Positions 26,427-36,900 are shown, counted from the stretch's first letter. The stretch: DNA of 64,000 nucleotides from an uncultured Candidatus Saccharibacteria bacterium (GCA_947165975.1 CAMVCL010000001.1:59612-123611); one strand, 5' to 3'. Notes: generated by a model from the letters alone, not told the origin. A program made the numbers and translations.

Positions 26427-27698
26427 ATGAGTGTTGCTAGTTTTAAGAAACGCTTTTATTTCGTAGTGGCTCGCTATTTTCAGTATTTTGCAAATATCGT
26501 CCTAAAAAGGTGGAATCCTAGGGTGATAGCCGTGACCGGTTCGGCTGGTAAGACCACAATGATGATGATGTTAGAGCATGAAATTGGAAAAAAGGCTCAT
26601 TTTTCGCATGACGCAAATTCGGCTTTTGGTGTTCCATTTGATATCTTAGGCCTCAAAGGCGTTAGGGGCTCTAAATTGCGCTGGGCTTGGCTTCTAGCTG
26701 TAACCCCTTTTAAGGCGTTATTCACTTGGCGTCGTAAAGAGTTTTACGTGGTAGAAATCGATGGTGAACGTCCACACGAAGCAGAATTTTTGGCCGAATG
26801 GCTAAAGCCAGAAGTGACCATCTGGGTATCGATCGGCTTATCGCATGCTGTACAGTTTGAAAAAGAAGTTGAAGCCGGTAAATTTAGCGATGTAGGTGAG
26901 GCGATTGCGGCTGAATTCGCTAATCTGCCATTTAATACTTCAAAACGTGTTTATATTGATGCCGATTCCAAAGTAATGGTAGAAGCTACCAAAGGCGTCA
27001 ACGCCAAAGTAATTCCAATCAAGAAATCTTTACTCAAAAAATATGTAGTATATCCTAATTCTACTGATTTTACCTATGGAGACACAACTTTTCATTTTGA
27101 TCACCCTGAGCCTAAAGATATTGCATTTAACCTCTTCGTGATACGAGATTTGATGAAATATCTGAAACTAAAATACAATCCAGATTTTTCAGGACTTGAA
27201 ATTGCGCCAGGTAGATGTTCTTACTTTGAAGGCAAAAAGGGAATCGACATTGTTGATAGTAGTTATAACGCCCACATGATCTCAATGACTTCGGTATTAG
27301 ATATGGCAAAACGTATGCATGCCGAACATAAATGGTTGGTGATCGGTGATATAGTCGATCAAGGTTCGATGACCGAGAAAGAACATATTCGTCTAGCAAA
27401 ATTGATTGCCGACGTTAAGCCCGAAAAAGTGATCCTAGTGGGACGTCGTACTAAGCAATTCACTGCGCCCGAATTAAAGAAGCTTGGCGTTTCGGCTGTT
27501 GCGACGACCGATCCACGTAAAGCTCTAGAATATATCGAAAAGCGAATTCGTGGACGAGAGACTTTAATTTTTAAGGGCAGTCAATATCTTGAATGGATAA
27601 TCGAGAAGCTACTCGCAAATCCTAAAGATGCAAAGAAATTATGTCGTCGCGAAAAAGCGGCTGTGCAACGACGTAAGAGTTGGGGGTTGGATTCGTGA
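26427..27698 (+). CDS. Mur ligase family protein (MurF-like)
   Basis: 423 residues. The ATP loop VTGSAGKTTMMMML lies near 33-46, the middle domain includes VVEIDGERPHEAEFL, and the C-terminal domain has IVDSSYNAHMISM, VIGDIVDQGSMTEKEH and LIFKGSQYLEWIIEKLL. These last elements fit MurF (UDP-MurNAc-tripeptide D-Ala-D-Ala ligase) better than MurC/D/E, though MurF is usually about 450 residues and other Mur-like ligases exist. It opens a cluster with FemAB-type enzymes, so it likely works in peptidoglycan precursor synthesis. Confidence 0.8.
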   Translation: MSVASFKKRFYFVVARYFQYFANIVLKRWNPRVIAVTGSAGKTTMMMMLEHEIGKKAHFSHDANSAFGVPFDILGLKGVRGSKLRWAWLLAVTPFKALFTWRRKEFYVVEIDGERPHEAEFLAEWLKPEVTIWVSIGLSHAVQFEKEVEAGKFSDVGEAIAAEFANLPFNTSKRVYIDADSKVMVEATKGVNAKVIPIKKSLLKKYVVYPNSTDFTYGDTTFHFDHPEPKDIAFNLFVIRDLMKYLKLKYNPDFSGLEIAPGRCSYFEGKKGIDIVDSSYNAHMISMTSVLDMAKRMHAEHKWLVIGDIVDQGSMTEKEHIRLAKLIADVKPEKVILVGRRTKQFTAPELKKLGVSAVATTDPRKALEYIEKRIRGRETLIFKGSQYLEWIIEKLLANPKDAKKLCRREKAAVQRRKSWGLDS

Positions 27699-27740
27699 TA
27701 ATATTATTTAGGCGCGGAATAATCAAAAGAGGAGGGCTCA

Positions 27741-28421
27741 ATGGCTGATCTCTATATCATTCACGGATGGACTTACACGGTAGAGCCGTGGAAGCAGACC
27801 ATCGATTTATTAAGGGAAAGGGGGCTGAGCGTCAAAATGTTGCACGTGCCAGGATTGACCGAGGATTCCACCAAAGAATTTACTATCGAAGATTATGTGA
27901 AATGGGCCAATAAAGAAATCCCTGATGGAGCGATAGCTTTAGGCCATTCAAATGGTGGCAGAATCCTACTAAATCTTTGCTCCCAGAATCCCGATAAACT
28001 TAAATATTTAATCCTACTAGACGCGGCCGGTATTTATGAGCCTTCAGTTAAAAAACGTATGGTCGAAAGAATTGCCAAAATCGGTAAACCTCTTAAAAAA
28101 ATCCCACTTATTGATAAAGCTTTTCATAGAATTACAGGCTCCACAGATTATTCCAAGGCGCCTGAAAATATGAAAAAGACTCTGTCCAATATGCTTGAGT
28201 CAGACAAAAAACTGGATTTTTCTAAAGTCGAAACTAAGACCTTTATTTTATGGGGCAAAAAAGACACTACTACTCCGCCGCGCCAAGCAACTATGATGTA
28301 TGAGAAACTACCAAACGCAGAATTAAAGTTTTATGCTAATTGGACTCATGCACCTTATATTTCAAGTCCTGATGAATTAGCTAGAGCACTAGCGACTTTA
28401 GTGGAAAGGCTAAAAAAGTGA
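27741..28421 (+). CDS. alpha/beta hydrolase
   Basis: 226 residues. Catalytic triad candidates are visible: nucleophile Ser in ALGHSNGGR (near 73), Asp in LWGKKDTTTPP (near 176) and His in NWTHAPYISSP (near 202). The HGW near the N terminus fits the oxyanion region. No signal peptide, so cytoplasmic. AGAGGAGG precedes the ATG. It overlaps the next gene by 4 nt and so belongs to the wall cluster; substrate unknown. Confidence 0.82.
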   Translation: MADLYIIHGWTYTVEPWKQTIDLLRERGLSVKMLHVPGLTEDSTKEFTIEDYVKWANKEIPDGAIALGHSNGGRILLNLCSQNPDKLKYLILLDAAGIYEPSVKKRMVERIAKIGKPLKKIPLIDKAFHRITGSTDYSKAPENMKKTLSNMLESDKKLDFSKVETKTFILWGKKDTTTPPRQATMMYEKLPNAELKFYANWTHAPYISSPDELARALATLVERLKK

Positions 28422-29539
28422 GACAATATTTCCTTGGTATGGCTGCAGAGTATAACTTTCGAAGGATTTTGAAGCATACTTTTGCACGAGGAAGAGAAAT
28501 TGATTGTAGTAGGTTGCGTCAATTTTTGGCATCAAAGTATGGTGGCGAGACTATGCTTTGCAAAAATGGGCGCTCGGCTTTGGCCTTAGCTTTAAAAGCT
28601 TATTTTGAACCAGGTGACGCTGTGATCATTAATGGCTTTACTTGTTATGCGGTCTACGAGGCGGTTAAAGCCGCTAAATTGATTCCCATATTTGCTGACA
28701 TCTCTAAGGATGATTTAAATTTTGAGATGAAAAAGTTTGATACCCTACTTCCTAAAAAACCTAAAGGCATTATCGTTCAAAATAGTCTTGGTAATCCGGT
28801 AGACATTGTTGCGATAGAAAAGTTGACCAAAAAATATGATCTAATGCTGATTGAAGACATGGCGCATTGCGTAGGAGTAAAATATTCCGATGGACGAGAG
28901 TGCGGCACCGTTGGTATAGCAGCAGCTTTTTCTTTCGGTAAAGATAAAGTGATCGATACGATCTCCGGTGGTGCAGTCACCTTTCGTGTTCCTGTTAAGC
29001 ACCGAATTGAAGCGCCTAATGTTACTCCGAAAAAGTCCGACCATTTAAGAGCGAGGTTCTACCCGTTATTTGGGGGAATCTGTCGTGGGTTAACGCAAAT
29101 TCATTTAGGCGGACTGTTAATGAGGTTTCTGGTGGCGATCCATTGGGTAGAAAAATCTGCCGATAATCGGCTTGACTTAAAGCGAAGAATTAGTAAATTT
29201 GAGGCTAAATTGGCACTTGAACAATTTAAGGCCCTTGGTAGAGCCGACGAATCTCCAATCCGTAGATTTTATCTAGTTAATAATCGTGAAGAAGTTTTAA
29301 AACAACTGGCTTACGCTGGTTACCATTTTGATGGGCTTTGGTATAAGCAACCAGTCTCGCCAGAACGATATTATAAAAAGATACATTTTCCAGAAGAAAC
29401 ATGCCCGAATTCGGTCTACGTCGCCAAGCATATCATTAATTTCCCCAATTATTATAGTAAGAGTGATTTAGAATCCGCAATGAGAATCATTAAACCATTT
29501 TTAGTAGAGGAGGACCAATGGGTTGGAAAGACATCATGA
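28418..29539 (+). CDS. DegT/DnrJ/EryC1-like PLP-dependent aminotransferase
   Basis: 373 residues of fold type I. Visible elements are NGRSALALALKAYFEPGDAV (PLP phosphate region, near 49-68), FTCYAVYEAVKAAKLIPIFADI, the Asp of LIEDMAHCVGVKY, and the probable PLP lysine in FSFGKDKVIDTISGGA (near 175-182). DegT enzymes transaminate NDP-keto sugars. Located between the hydrolase and two FemAB genes, it may make an amino sugar or amino-acid derivative for the envelope; that is inference. GTG/ATG choice: starts GTGAGACAA at 28418, with an in-frame ATG later at MAAEYNF as an alternative. Confidence 0.8.
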   Translation: MRQYFLGMAAEYNFRRILKHTFARGREIDCSRLRQFLASKYGGETMLCKNGRSALALALKAYFEPGDAVIINGFTCYAVYEAVKAAKLIPIFADISKDDLNFEMKKFDTLLPKKPKGIIVQNSLGNPVDIVAIEKLTKKYDLMLIEDMAHCVGVKYSDGRECGTVGIAAAFSFGKDKVIDTISGGAVTFRVPVKHRIEAPNVTPKKSDHLRARFYPLFGGICRGLTQIHLGGLLMRFLVAIHWVEKSADNRLDLKRRISKFEAKLALEQFKALGRADESPIRRFYLVNNREEVLKQLAYAGYHFDGLWYKQPVSPERYYKKIHFPEETCPNSVYVAKHIINFPNYYSKSDLESAMRIIKPFLVEEDQWVGKTS

Positions 29540-30492
29540 AAAAATATCCTGAAGCAAACTTTTTACAGTCACCTGCTTATGGTAAGATGAATGAGATTCT
29601 GGGTTACAAGGTATTTTCGGAAGATTTTAACAACAAAGGCTGGGCTTTGATGATTGTGCGAGACGCCAAGCGAGGGCGCTATCTAGAAATTCCATGTGGA
29701 CCTTTAATTGATTGGAATAATAAAGGAACAGTTCAAGCTGTTTTTAAAAAAATCGAAGAGATTGCGAAACGCGAAAAATGCGTATTTGTGCGAGTAAGGC
29801 CTCAGCTTTTAGCTAATCGTAAGAATTTACAGATTTTGGCAGATTTGGGCCTCAAAAAATCGCCGATGCATCTAGCGGCAGAACATACTGTTTTAATTGA
29901 TTTAACAAAAACTGAAGATGAATTGCTGGCTAATATGCGTCGCCAGACTCGTTATGATGTTAGACGTGCTAGCAAATTAGGTATTACTGTCACAAAAAGC
30001 CAATCAGAACAGATTTTTAAGGATTTTCACAAAGTCCAAGATGAGACCGCCAAGAGGCAGAATTTTATTCCACCAGATCTAAAGACTTTATTGGCGGAAC
30101 GAGAAGCATTTGGCGATAATATCACGATCTATACGGCTAAGTCTGCAGAGGGCGAGGCGATTGCTTATGGTTTGGTAATCCGCAACGAACACGAAGGTGA
30201 TTATTATGAGGCGGCGTCAACGCTATTAAATCGCAAGTTACCAGGCGCGCATGCGTTATTATGGCAGGCGATGCGCGACTTAAAGGCGGCAGGTTGCGAA
30301 AGATTCAATCTGTGGGGAATTGCGCCAGCTGGACAACCTAATCATCGTTATGCCGGAGTGACAACTTTTAAAACTGGTTTTGGTGGCGATATCGTTGAAT
30401 ACGTCCCAGCCCATGATTTAATCATCTCAAAAGTTGGCTACCTCAAGGATTATGTCGTAGAAACTGCACGCAAGAAAAGGAGACATTTATGA
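29518..30492 (+). CDS. FemAB-family aminoacyltransferase 1
   Basis: 324 residues of the FemX/FemAB fold (two GNAT-like modules). Signals are NFLQSPAYGKMNEILGYKVF at the start, the RVRPQLL strand, MRRQTRYDVRRASKLG near 138-153, and the C-terminal RFNLWGIAPAG and YAGVTTFKTGFGGD. These enzymes use aminoacyl-tRNA to add amino acids to the peptide stem of lipid II, building cross-bridges. GAGGAGG lies 4 nt before the ATG, which sits inside the end of the aminotransferase gene (22-nt overlap). Confidence 0.9.
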   Translation: MGWKDIMKKYPEANFLQSPAYGKMNEILGYKVFSEDFNNKGWALMIVRDAKRGRYLEIPCGPLIDWNNKGTVQAVFKKIEEIAKREKCVFVRVRPQLLANRKNLQILADLGLKKSPMHLAAEHTVLIDLTKTEDELLANMRRQTRYDVRRASKLGITVTKSQSEQIFKDFHKVQDETAKRQNFIPPDLKTLLAEREAFGDNITIYTAKSAEGEAIAYGLVIRNEHEGDYYEAASTLLNRKLPGAHALLWQAMRDLKAAGCERFNLWGIAPAGQPNHRYAGVTTFKTGFGGDIVEYVPAHDLIISKVGYLKDYVVETARKKRRHL

Positions 30493-31625
30493 ATAAAAAA
30501 GAAGTACCATCGCATCTCGGGCCGCGTCGCTCGCGCCAGTCACCACGGGGTTCGCGCACTATGTCTCGCGCCACCGCACTCCGAAATACCCGCGAATGTG
30601 ATGAAGCTTTCTTTATCGCAGACGCCACAAATCGTATTGCATGGGATTCATTTATAAAATCTCATGAAGAATCAAATTTTTTGCAATCATGGGATTTTTA
30701 TGAATTTCACCTGGCTCGTGGCAAAAAGATCGTGAGACGGATAGTGATGAAAAATGATGAGATTATTGGCGCTTATGCTGGCGTAGTGGAAACTGCTAAA
30801 CGTGGTCGTTATATGGCGATTGCTGGCGGGCCAATCTTAAACTGGGATAATCAAGAGCTCGTAAATGCTGTTTTTGACGATATTTACAAGCAGGGTAAAA
30901 AAGAAGCTTGTGTATTTATAAGAATACGTCCACAATTACCTTTATCGGATAGCTCTCTGGAGCTAATGAAAAAACTTGGATTGAAACCAGCACCGATGTA
31001 TCTATCGGTAGAGTATGCGGGGATTTTAGATTTAAAAAAGACTGAGGAGGAGATTTTGGCGGGCGCCTCGCAAGGATTTCGTCGCAAATTGCGCAAAGCC
31101 GCCAAAAATGATATTGAGGTTACTGCCGATACGACTGACGAATCGATTAACGAATTCTGTAAACTTGAGAAAAAACATGCTGAAAGACAAAAATATGTGG
31201 CATTTTCAGGAAACTTTTTAAAGAAACAATTTGAGGCTTTTCGTGCGGGTAAAGAGATCCTAATCTATACTGCTAAAAAAGATGGTGAGATTTTGGCGCA
31301 GAATTTTATGATATTCTATGGACCAGAAGCAAGCTATCATTATGGAGTTTCTTCTGAACTGGGCACAAAATACTCTGCTGCACCGCTTCTACATATGAGA
31401 GCGATGGAGGAGGCAAGAAAGCGCGGTTGTATCCGCTATAATCTATGGGGGATTGTTGGTCTAGAGGAAAAGTCGCATCGTTTTTATGGCGTATCGGAAT
31501 TTAAACGTTCATTTGGATGCGAAGAGCTTAAATACACTCCAGCACATGATTTAATTCTAAAACCAGCCAAATACCAGGTTACAAAACTCGTAGAAACAGC
31601 CCGTAAAAAGAAACGACACGTTTAA
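30489..31625 (+). CDS. FemAB-family aminoacyltransferase 2 with N-terminal repeat insertion
   Basis: 378 residues, paralogous to the preceding FemAB protein (SNFLQSWDFYEFHLARGKKI; RIRPQLPLSD; RFYGVSEFKRSFGCEE; CIRYNLWGIVG). It overlaps the upstream gene by 4 nt. Residues of about 11-36 are an Arg/Ser/Pro-rich stretch absent from paralogue 1; the DNA there (30521-30594) is GC-rich and resembles, in reverse orientation, an element inside der. The family-like region begins only after it. Two tandem FemAB genes suggest a cross-bridge of at least two residues added in sequence. Confidence 0.88.
   Translation: MNKKEVPSHLGPRRSRQSPRGSRTMSRATALRNTRECDEAFFIADATNRIAWDSFIKSHEESNFLQSWDFYEFHLARGKKIVRRIVMKNDEIIGAYAGVVETAKRGRYMAIAGGPILNWDNQELVNAVFDDIYKQGKKEACVFIRIRPQLPLSDSSLELMKKLGLKPAPMYLSVEYAGILDLKKTEEEILAGASQGFRRKLRKAAKNDIEVTADTTDESINEFCKLEKKHAERQKYVAFSGNFLKKQFEAFRAGKEILIYTAKKDGEILAQNFMIFYGPEASYHYGVSSELGTKYSAAPLLHMRAMEEARKRGCIRYNLWGIVGLEEKSHRFYGVSEFKRSFGCEELKYTPAHDLILKPAKYQVTKLVETARKKKRHV
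30521..30594 (-). repeat. GC-rich dispersed element A, in frame within FemAB gene 2
   Basis: Read on the minus strand it contains GTGCGCGAACCCCGT then GACTGGCGCGAGCGAC, matching the copy in der at 52185-52256 at most positions over about 36 nt. It is inserted without breaking the reading frame. Confidence 0.6.
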
Positions 31626-31667
31626 TCAATATGTGCTATAATTAGCATAAGTAATATAAGGAAAATT

Positions 31668-32285
31668 ATGGCAAAGATTAATCGTGATTTTATTGACAAG
31701 CATTGGTCAGTATTTTTGTTCCGCGGTGGTTTAGCGGCGGCATTCGGGTGCTATGCACTTTTTGCAGGACTAACTGATTTTAATAATGCGATCTCCGTGA
31801 TCAGTGTCCTACTACTACTCATGGGTATCGTAGACGCAGTAGGTGCATTGTTTTCCTCTACTAAAAAACATGGCTGGTTTAATGCCGTAATTGACGCTGC
31901 AATCGATGTAGCTGCGGCGTTGACTCTACTATTTTCCGCCAACAATATCACTAACGTAGTAATCATTATCTCTGTCTACACCATTCTTTCTGGTGTTATA
32001 GATATTATCCATGGATTTCTATCCACTATTGATCCAACTGATCGTTTCATCCGAATCCTTGCTGGTATATCCGGTTGTGTCATCGGTTTAGTGATTTTTA
32101 ATGCTGGAGGCTTTGAAATTACTACCTTTATTCGCTTCTTCGGCGCTTATATGTTGATTGTTGGTGCTACCAGTCTAATCTATGGCGTGCATAATCGTTC
32201 GCAAGAGATTGAAGAAAAAGAAGCGCGGACTCTTGCTCGCAAGAAAAAGAAATCCACGAGCAAAAAGCGCTCTAGTAAAAGATAA
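31668..32285 (+). CDS. HdeD/DUF308-family membrane protein
   Basis: 205 residues with six hydrophobic segments paired as in DUF308 (HdeD-like) proteins, including AFGCYALFAGL, ISVLLLLMGIVDAVGALF and GCVIGLVIFNAGGF. The C-terminal 25 residues are Lys/Arg/Ser-rich (ARKKKKSTSKKRSSKR). A TATAAT box and an AAGGAAAA ribosome site precede the ATG, so this gene has a short leader. Exact role unknown; related proteins are associated with envelope stress. Confidence 0.75.
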   Translation: MAKINRDFIDKHWSVFLFRGGLAAAFGCYALFAGLTDFNNAISVISVLLLLMGIVDAVGALFSSTKKHGWFNAVIDAAIDVAAALTLLFSANNITNVVIIISVYTILSGVIDIIHGFLSTIDPTDRFIRILAGISGCVIGLVIFNAGGFEITTFIRFFGAYMLIVGATSLIYGVHNRSQEIEEKEARTLARKKKKSTSKKRSSKR

Positions 32286-32373
32286 TAAAAAGGCGAATCA
32301 ATAAGACAATAAAAGCATGCTTTACAAATAAAAAAGTGTGCTTTTATGTTATAATTATGTTTTAAGGAGGAGA

Positions 32374-33237
32374 ATGAAAGCTATCATTACAGATGCGGGG
32401 TTTGCGAGCCGCTATTTACCTATCACTAAGACCATTCCGAAGGCCATGATTCCAATTGGCGCAAAGCCAGTCATGCAATTATGTGTGGAGGAATGCGTGG
32501 AGGCTGGGATTGATGAGATTATCATCGTTGCCACTCCTAATACAAAATCAAAAGAGATCTACGAGGATTATTTTCACAATCCTTCAGAAAACGTCAAAGC
32601 ATTACTAGAAAAACAAGGCAAGTCCGAAAGGTTTAAACCAGTTGAAGAAGTATTGAATTTTCCAAAGATTACCGTAATTGAGCAGGATCCTTCGTTGCCA
32701 TATGGTAACGGTTCACCAATTGTTTCAGCAAAGAAATTTGTCGAAAATGAAGAATCATTCGTGGTGCTTTATAGTGACGATTTAATTTTGGGTGAAGGCG
32801 ATGTAAAAACTTTGATCGAAAAGCACAAAGAACACCCCCAAGCTAAAGCAGTCATTGCTACTCAGGAAATGCCTGAAGCAGTCTGGCACAAGTTTGGCAT
32901 GGTTGCCTTAAAAGAAAATGGCACCCTAAGCCATATTGTTGAAAAACCTAAAACGCCAGATTTGTCGCCAAGTAATCTAACTTCCTACGGGCGTTATTTA
33001 CTCACTCCAGAAGTTTTTGACTACCTAGTTCCATCCAATACTGGGCTTGATGGTGAACTTTGGACCGTTGATGCAATCACAAAACTAGCCGAGCATGGCG
33101 ACGTATTAGTCGCGCACAGTAAAGGTAAGTGGATTACCACCGGCGACCCAAAGAATTACTTTATGGCACACCTAGAATACGTAATGAGCCATACGGATTA
33201 TGCAGAAGATGTCAAAAAATTCATTGAAGGTGTATAA
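32374..33237 (+). CDS. galU: UTP-glucose-1-phosphate uridylyltransferase
   Basis: 287 residues. Matches the GalU family: YLPITKTIPKAMIPIGAKP at the start, DEIIIVATP, the insertion typical of bacterial enzymes, and LYSDDLILGE, HIVEKPK, TGLDGELWTVDAI and WITTGDPKNYFMA. It makes UDP-glucose for surface polysaccharides. The Gly-rich loop reads DAGFASRYLP, where most GalU proteins have AGxGTRxLP. AAGGAGGAG sits 2-3 nt before the ATG at 32374; an earlier in-frame start overlaps the -10 box and is rejected. A hairpin (AAAAGCA/TGTGCTTTT, 32313-32346) in the 5' region may end the upstream gene. Confidence 0.9.
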   Translation: MKAIITDAGFASRYLPITKTIPKAMIPIGAKPVMQLCVEECVEAGIDEIIIVATPNTKSKEIYEDYFHNPSENVKALLEKQGKSERFKPVEEVLNFPKITVIEQDPSLPYGNGSPIVSAKKFVENEESFVVLYSDDLILGEGDVKTLIEKHKEHPQAKAVIATQEMPEAVWHKFGMVALKENGTLSHIVEKPKTPDLSPSNLTSYGRYLLTPEVFDYLVPSNTGLDGELWTVDAITKLAEHGDVLVAHSKGKWITTGDPKNYFMAHLEYVMSHTDYAEDVKKFIEGV

Positions 33238-33263
33238 TTAATAACATAAGGAGGAACCCATAA

Positions 33264-33563
33264 ATGAATGTAGCAGAATGGATAATCGTGGCAATACTGA
33301 GCACAACGCTTTTGTTGTTACTGATTTTAGCGATTATTTTGATGTTTAAATTGATTGATCTAAGTAAAGAGATCAAAAAGGTTATTATAGAAAGTCAAGA
33401 TATCGCCAAGAACACTAATGGTATTGTGGCAAATGTAAAGGGCATGACCTCCTTTGGTGGGACAATCGAATCGTTTATTGATAAATATGTGACTCCTAAG
33501 CTCAAGGAGAAAATGAAAGAAGCTAAAGCCAAAGAAAGGAGCGAGAATGGCGGAAAAAAATAA
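33264..33563 (+). CDS. small membrane protein with coiled-coil tail
   Basis: 99 residues: one membrane segment (about 6-30), then a helical cytoplasmic part (LIDLSKEIKKVIIESQDIAKN) and a Lys-rich end. Resembles DUF948-like proteins in layout only. AAGGAGGAAC precedes the ATG. It overlaps the next gene by 17 nt, in the galU-dnaE gene string. Confidence 0.6.
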   Translation: MNVAEWIIVAILSTTLLLLLILAIILMFKLIDLSKEIKKVIIESQDIAKNTNGIVANVKGMTSFGGTIESFIDKYVTPKLKEKMKEAKAKERSENGGKK

Positions 33564-33900
33564 AAGCGGCGCTGGAAAGTTTTTCCTAGGTGCAGCACTC
33601 GGCGCTCTGGTGGGAGCGGTAGCTGGAAAGTTCATCAAGACTAACGAAGACGAAAAATGTAGTTGTGGTTGCGAAGATTGCGATTGCGACGAAGATTGCG
33701 ATTGCGGGTGTCATAAAAAAGGAGAGGCAAAAGAAATTGTCGAAGAAAAGATTGAAGAAATTGCAAAGGTCGTTGAAGAGAAGGCTGATGAGGCTAAAAA
33801 AGTAGTTGCGGAGAAAGTAGAGAAAGAACCGGCAAAAGAAGCCACAAAGAAGGCGACTTCAAAAAAACCCGCAGCAAAGAAAACTAGCGAGAAGAAATGA
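33547..33900 (+). CDS. small YtxH-like protein with eight-cysteine cluster
   Basis: 117 residues. A Gly/Ala-rich hydrophobic segment (about 12-28; GAALGALVGAVAG) resembles YtxH-type anchors. Then residues 38-56 hold eight cysteines and one His interleaved with Asp/Glu (CSCGCEDCDC, then DCDCGCH), a likely metal-binding patch. The remainder is a long Glu/Lys/Ala helix and a Lys-rich tail. AAGGAGCGAG precedes the ATG. It overlaps dnaE by 4 nt (ATGA). Metal binding is inferred from the cysteine spacing. Confidence 0.65.
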   Translation: MAEKNKSGAGKFFLGAALGALVGAVAGKFIKTNEDEKCSCGCEDCDCDEDCDCGCHKKGEAKEIVEEKIEEIAKVVEEKADEAKKVVAEKVEKEPAKEATKKATSKKPAAKKTSEKK

Positions 33901-36900
33901 AATTAAAGCCAAGTGATTTTGTTCACTTGCATAACCATACACACTATTCGTTGTTGGATGGTTTAACTAAGGTGCCCGAATTAGTTAAGTATGTCAAAGA
34001 CCAAGGCATGGAGGCTGTAGCCGTAACCGATCATGGCACGATGTCTGGCTTAGTTGAACTATATAAAGAGTGTAACGCAGCCGGGATTAAACCTCTGCTA
34101 GGTTTGGAGGCATATGTGGCTGCTCGTAAAATGACCGATAAGGACCCGGCGCACGATAAGCAAAGATTTCATATTACCCTAATCGCAATGAATAATAAAG
34201 GGTTCGAGAACCTTTGTCGCATCATGTCCAATGCCGAAGAACACGGTAAATACTATAAGCCACGCACTGATCATGATGAACTAAAAAAATACAATGAAGG
34301 AATTATCTGCCTGTCTGGTTGTATGGGCTCAGAGATCTCAGAAGCGATCAGGGCTGACGATGATGAGCGTGCGTTAGAATTAATCGATTGGTATCGCAAT
34401 GTCTTTAAAGATAGATTCTATTTAGAGATGCAAGATCATGGGCATCCAAAATCCAGCACACACTCCGAAGAACAGAAAAAAGTCAACGATTGGCATATGG
34501 CACACGCTAAGGAACTTGGCCTACCATTAGTAGTAACTTGTGACGCACATTACCTAAACCATGAAGACCAAGATGCCCATGAGGTTCTACTCTGTATTGG
34601 TACTGCAGCGAATTTGTCTGATACGAACCGAATGACTTTGAAGGATTATGACTTACATGTGATATCGCCTGATGAGATTATCGAACACTGGCAAGACACT
34701 TGTCCAGAAGCTGTGTTGAATACAAAAAAGATTGCCGAACGTTGCGATGTTGATTTGCAACTGGGTCGCATCCTGATTCCAAAATTTCCGGTACCAGACG
34801 GTGAAGATGAAAAATCTTATTTAGATAAGCTAGTCTTTCAGGGATTAGTCTATCGTTATGCTGGTAAAAAACTAGAGGAGACAGTCGATCTAAGCGTAGA
34901 AAAATGTCGCAAGCTCCTAGAGAAAGTCGACGCTGAACGTGACGAAGAACACAAGGTCTTACCGCGGATCGATTACGAATTGTCCGTTGTTGATAAAATG
35001 GGTTACAATGGCTATTTCTTAATCGTGCAAGATTTTATTAACTGGGGTAAATCGCAACGCATTGTTTATGGTCCAGGTCGAGGTTCGGCGGCTGGCTCAA
35101 TTCTGGCCTACGCCTTACGCATCACCGAACTTGACCCATTAAAATACGATCTACTCTTTGAAAGATTTTTAAACCCAGACCGCATTAGTATGCCGGATAT
35201 CGATACTGATATCCAGGACACTAGGCGTGACGAAGTGATTCAATATTGTTCAGACAAATACGGTTTTGACCGAGTATCGAATATTGCAACTTTTGGTAAG
35301 ATGATGGCTAAAAACGCCGTTCGTGATGTGGCTCGCGTACTAGAGGTACCATATGCCGAAGCAGATAGACTAGCGAAGATGGTTCCCGACCCCGTACAAG
35401 GTCATCACGTACATTTAGCTGACGCAATTAAAGAAGTGCCTGATCTTAAGCAAGAGTACGAAACTAATCCTACTTCAAAAGAGGTGATCGATTTTGCCTC
35501 ACGTCTTGAAGGCACGATTCGTAATCATGGTGTACATGCCTGTGGTGTGATCATTGCACCAGACGATTTAGTAAAATTCCTCCCGCTTGAAGTATCAGCC
35601 AAAGGTCCGATTGCGGCGCAATTCCCGATGGGGCAGGTCGAAGAGCTTGGCCTACTAAAGATGGACTTTTTAGGTCTTTCTAACTTATCCGTGATCAATA
35701 ATGCCCTTAGGATGATCCGTAAAGTCTACCATAATGATATAGATTTATCATCTTTGCCGTTAGATGATCCAGAGACTTATGCTCTCTTACAGCGCGCAGA
35801 AACTACTGGTGTCTTCCAGCTAGAATCGGCCGGCATGAAACGCTACCTACGAGACTTGAAAGCTTCTACTTTTGAAGACATTATCGCGATGGTGGCACTC
35901 TATCGTCCTGGACCAATGCAGTTTATTGATTCATTTATTAAACGTAAACACGGCGAAGAACCGATTACGTATTTACATCCTGGACTCGAGAATGCTCTAA
36001 AAAATACTTATGGAATCTTAATCTACCAGGAACAATTCATGCAGATCTCAAGAACTTGGTGTGGGTTCACGGGCGGTCAAGCAGATACGTTACGCAAGGC
36101 AGTGGGGAAGAAGAAAATTGATTTAATGAAGAAGGTCAAACCTGAATTTATCGAAGGAGCAATCAAGGTTGGCGGAGCAACACGTGAGATTGCAGAGACT
36201 TTTTGGAATCAACTATTAGAATTCGCTAATTACTGCTTCAACAAGTCGCATGCAGCGTGTTATGCCTTGATTGCTTATTGGACGGCTTATCTCAAAGCGC
36301 ATTACCCGGACGCCTTTATGGCAGCATTAATGACTGCTGATATGCGCTGGACAGACAGACTGGCGATTGAAATTTCTGAATGTAAACGAATGGGGTTAAA
36401 GGTGCTCGGTCCAGATATCAATCAGTCTTATGGTGATTTTGGTATTGTGGGAGGCGAAAAAACTATTCGCTTTGGTCTATCTGGTATTAAAAATATGGGC
36501 AAATCTTTAGTCGAAGAAATTGTGATTCCAGAACGCGACAAAAATGGTCCATTCAAGTCAATCTGTGATTTTGCCAAACGAGTTGATTCGACTAAGTTTA
36601 ATAAAAAATCCTGGGAAGCCGCAATCAAAACTGGTGCGTTTGATAGGTTTGGCAATACAAGATCAGACTTACTATTCAATCTTGAGGCAGTGCAGGCCTA
36701 TGGAGCTAAGATTCAAAAAGATGTCGGCTCTGGCCAAACGGATTTGTTCGGCATGATGGGCGAGGCTGGCGCAATCCCGGAAGTCGAAATTAAGCCGGCG
36801 CCAGTTCAGCATCCAGAAAAAGAACAACTCTTATGGGAAAGAGACCTGATGGGATTATACTTATCTGCACACCCTTTAGATAAATACGATACATATTTTG

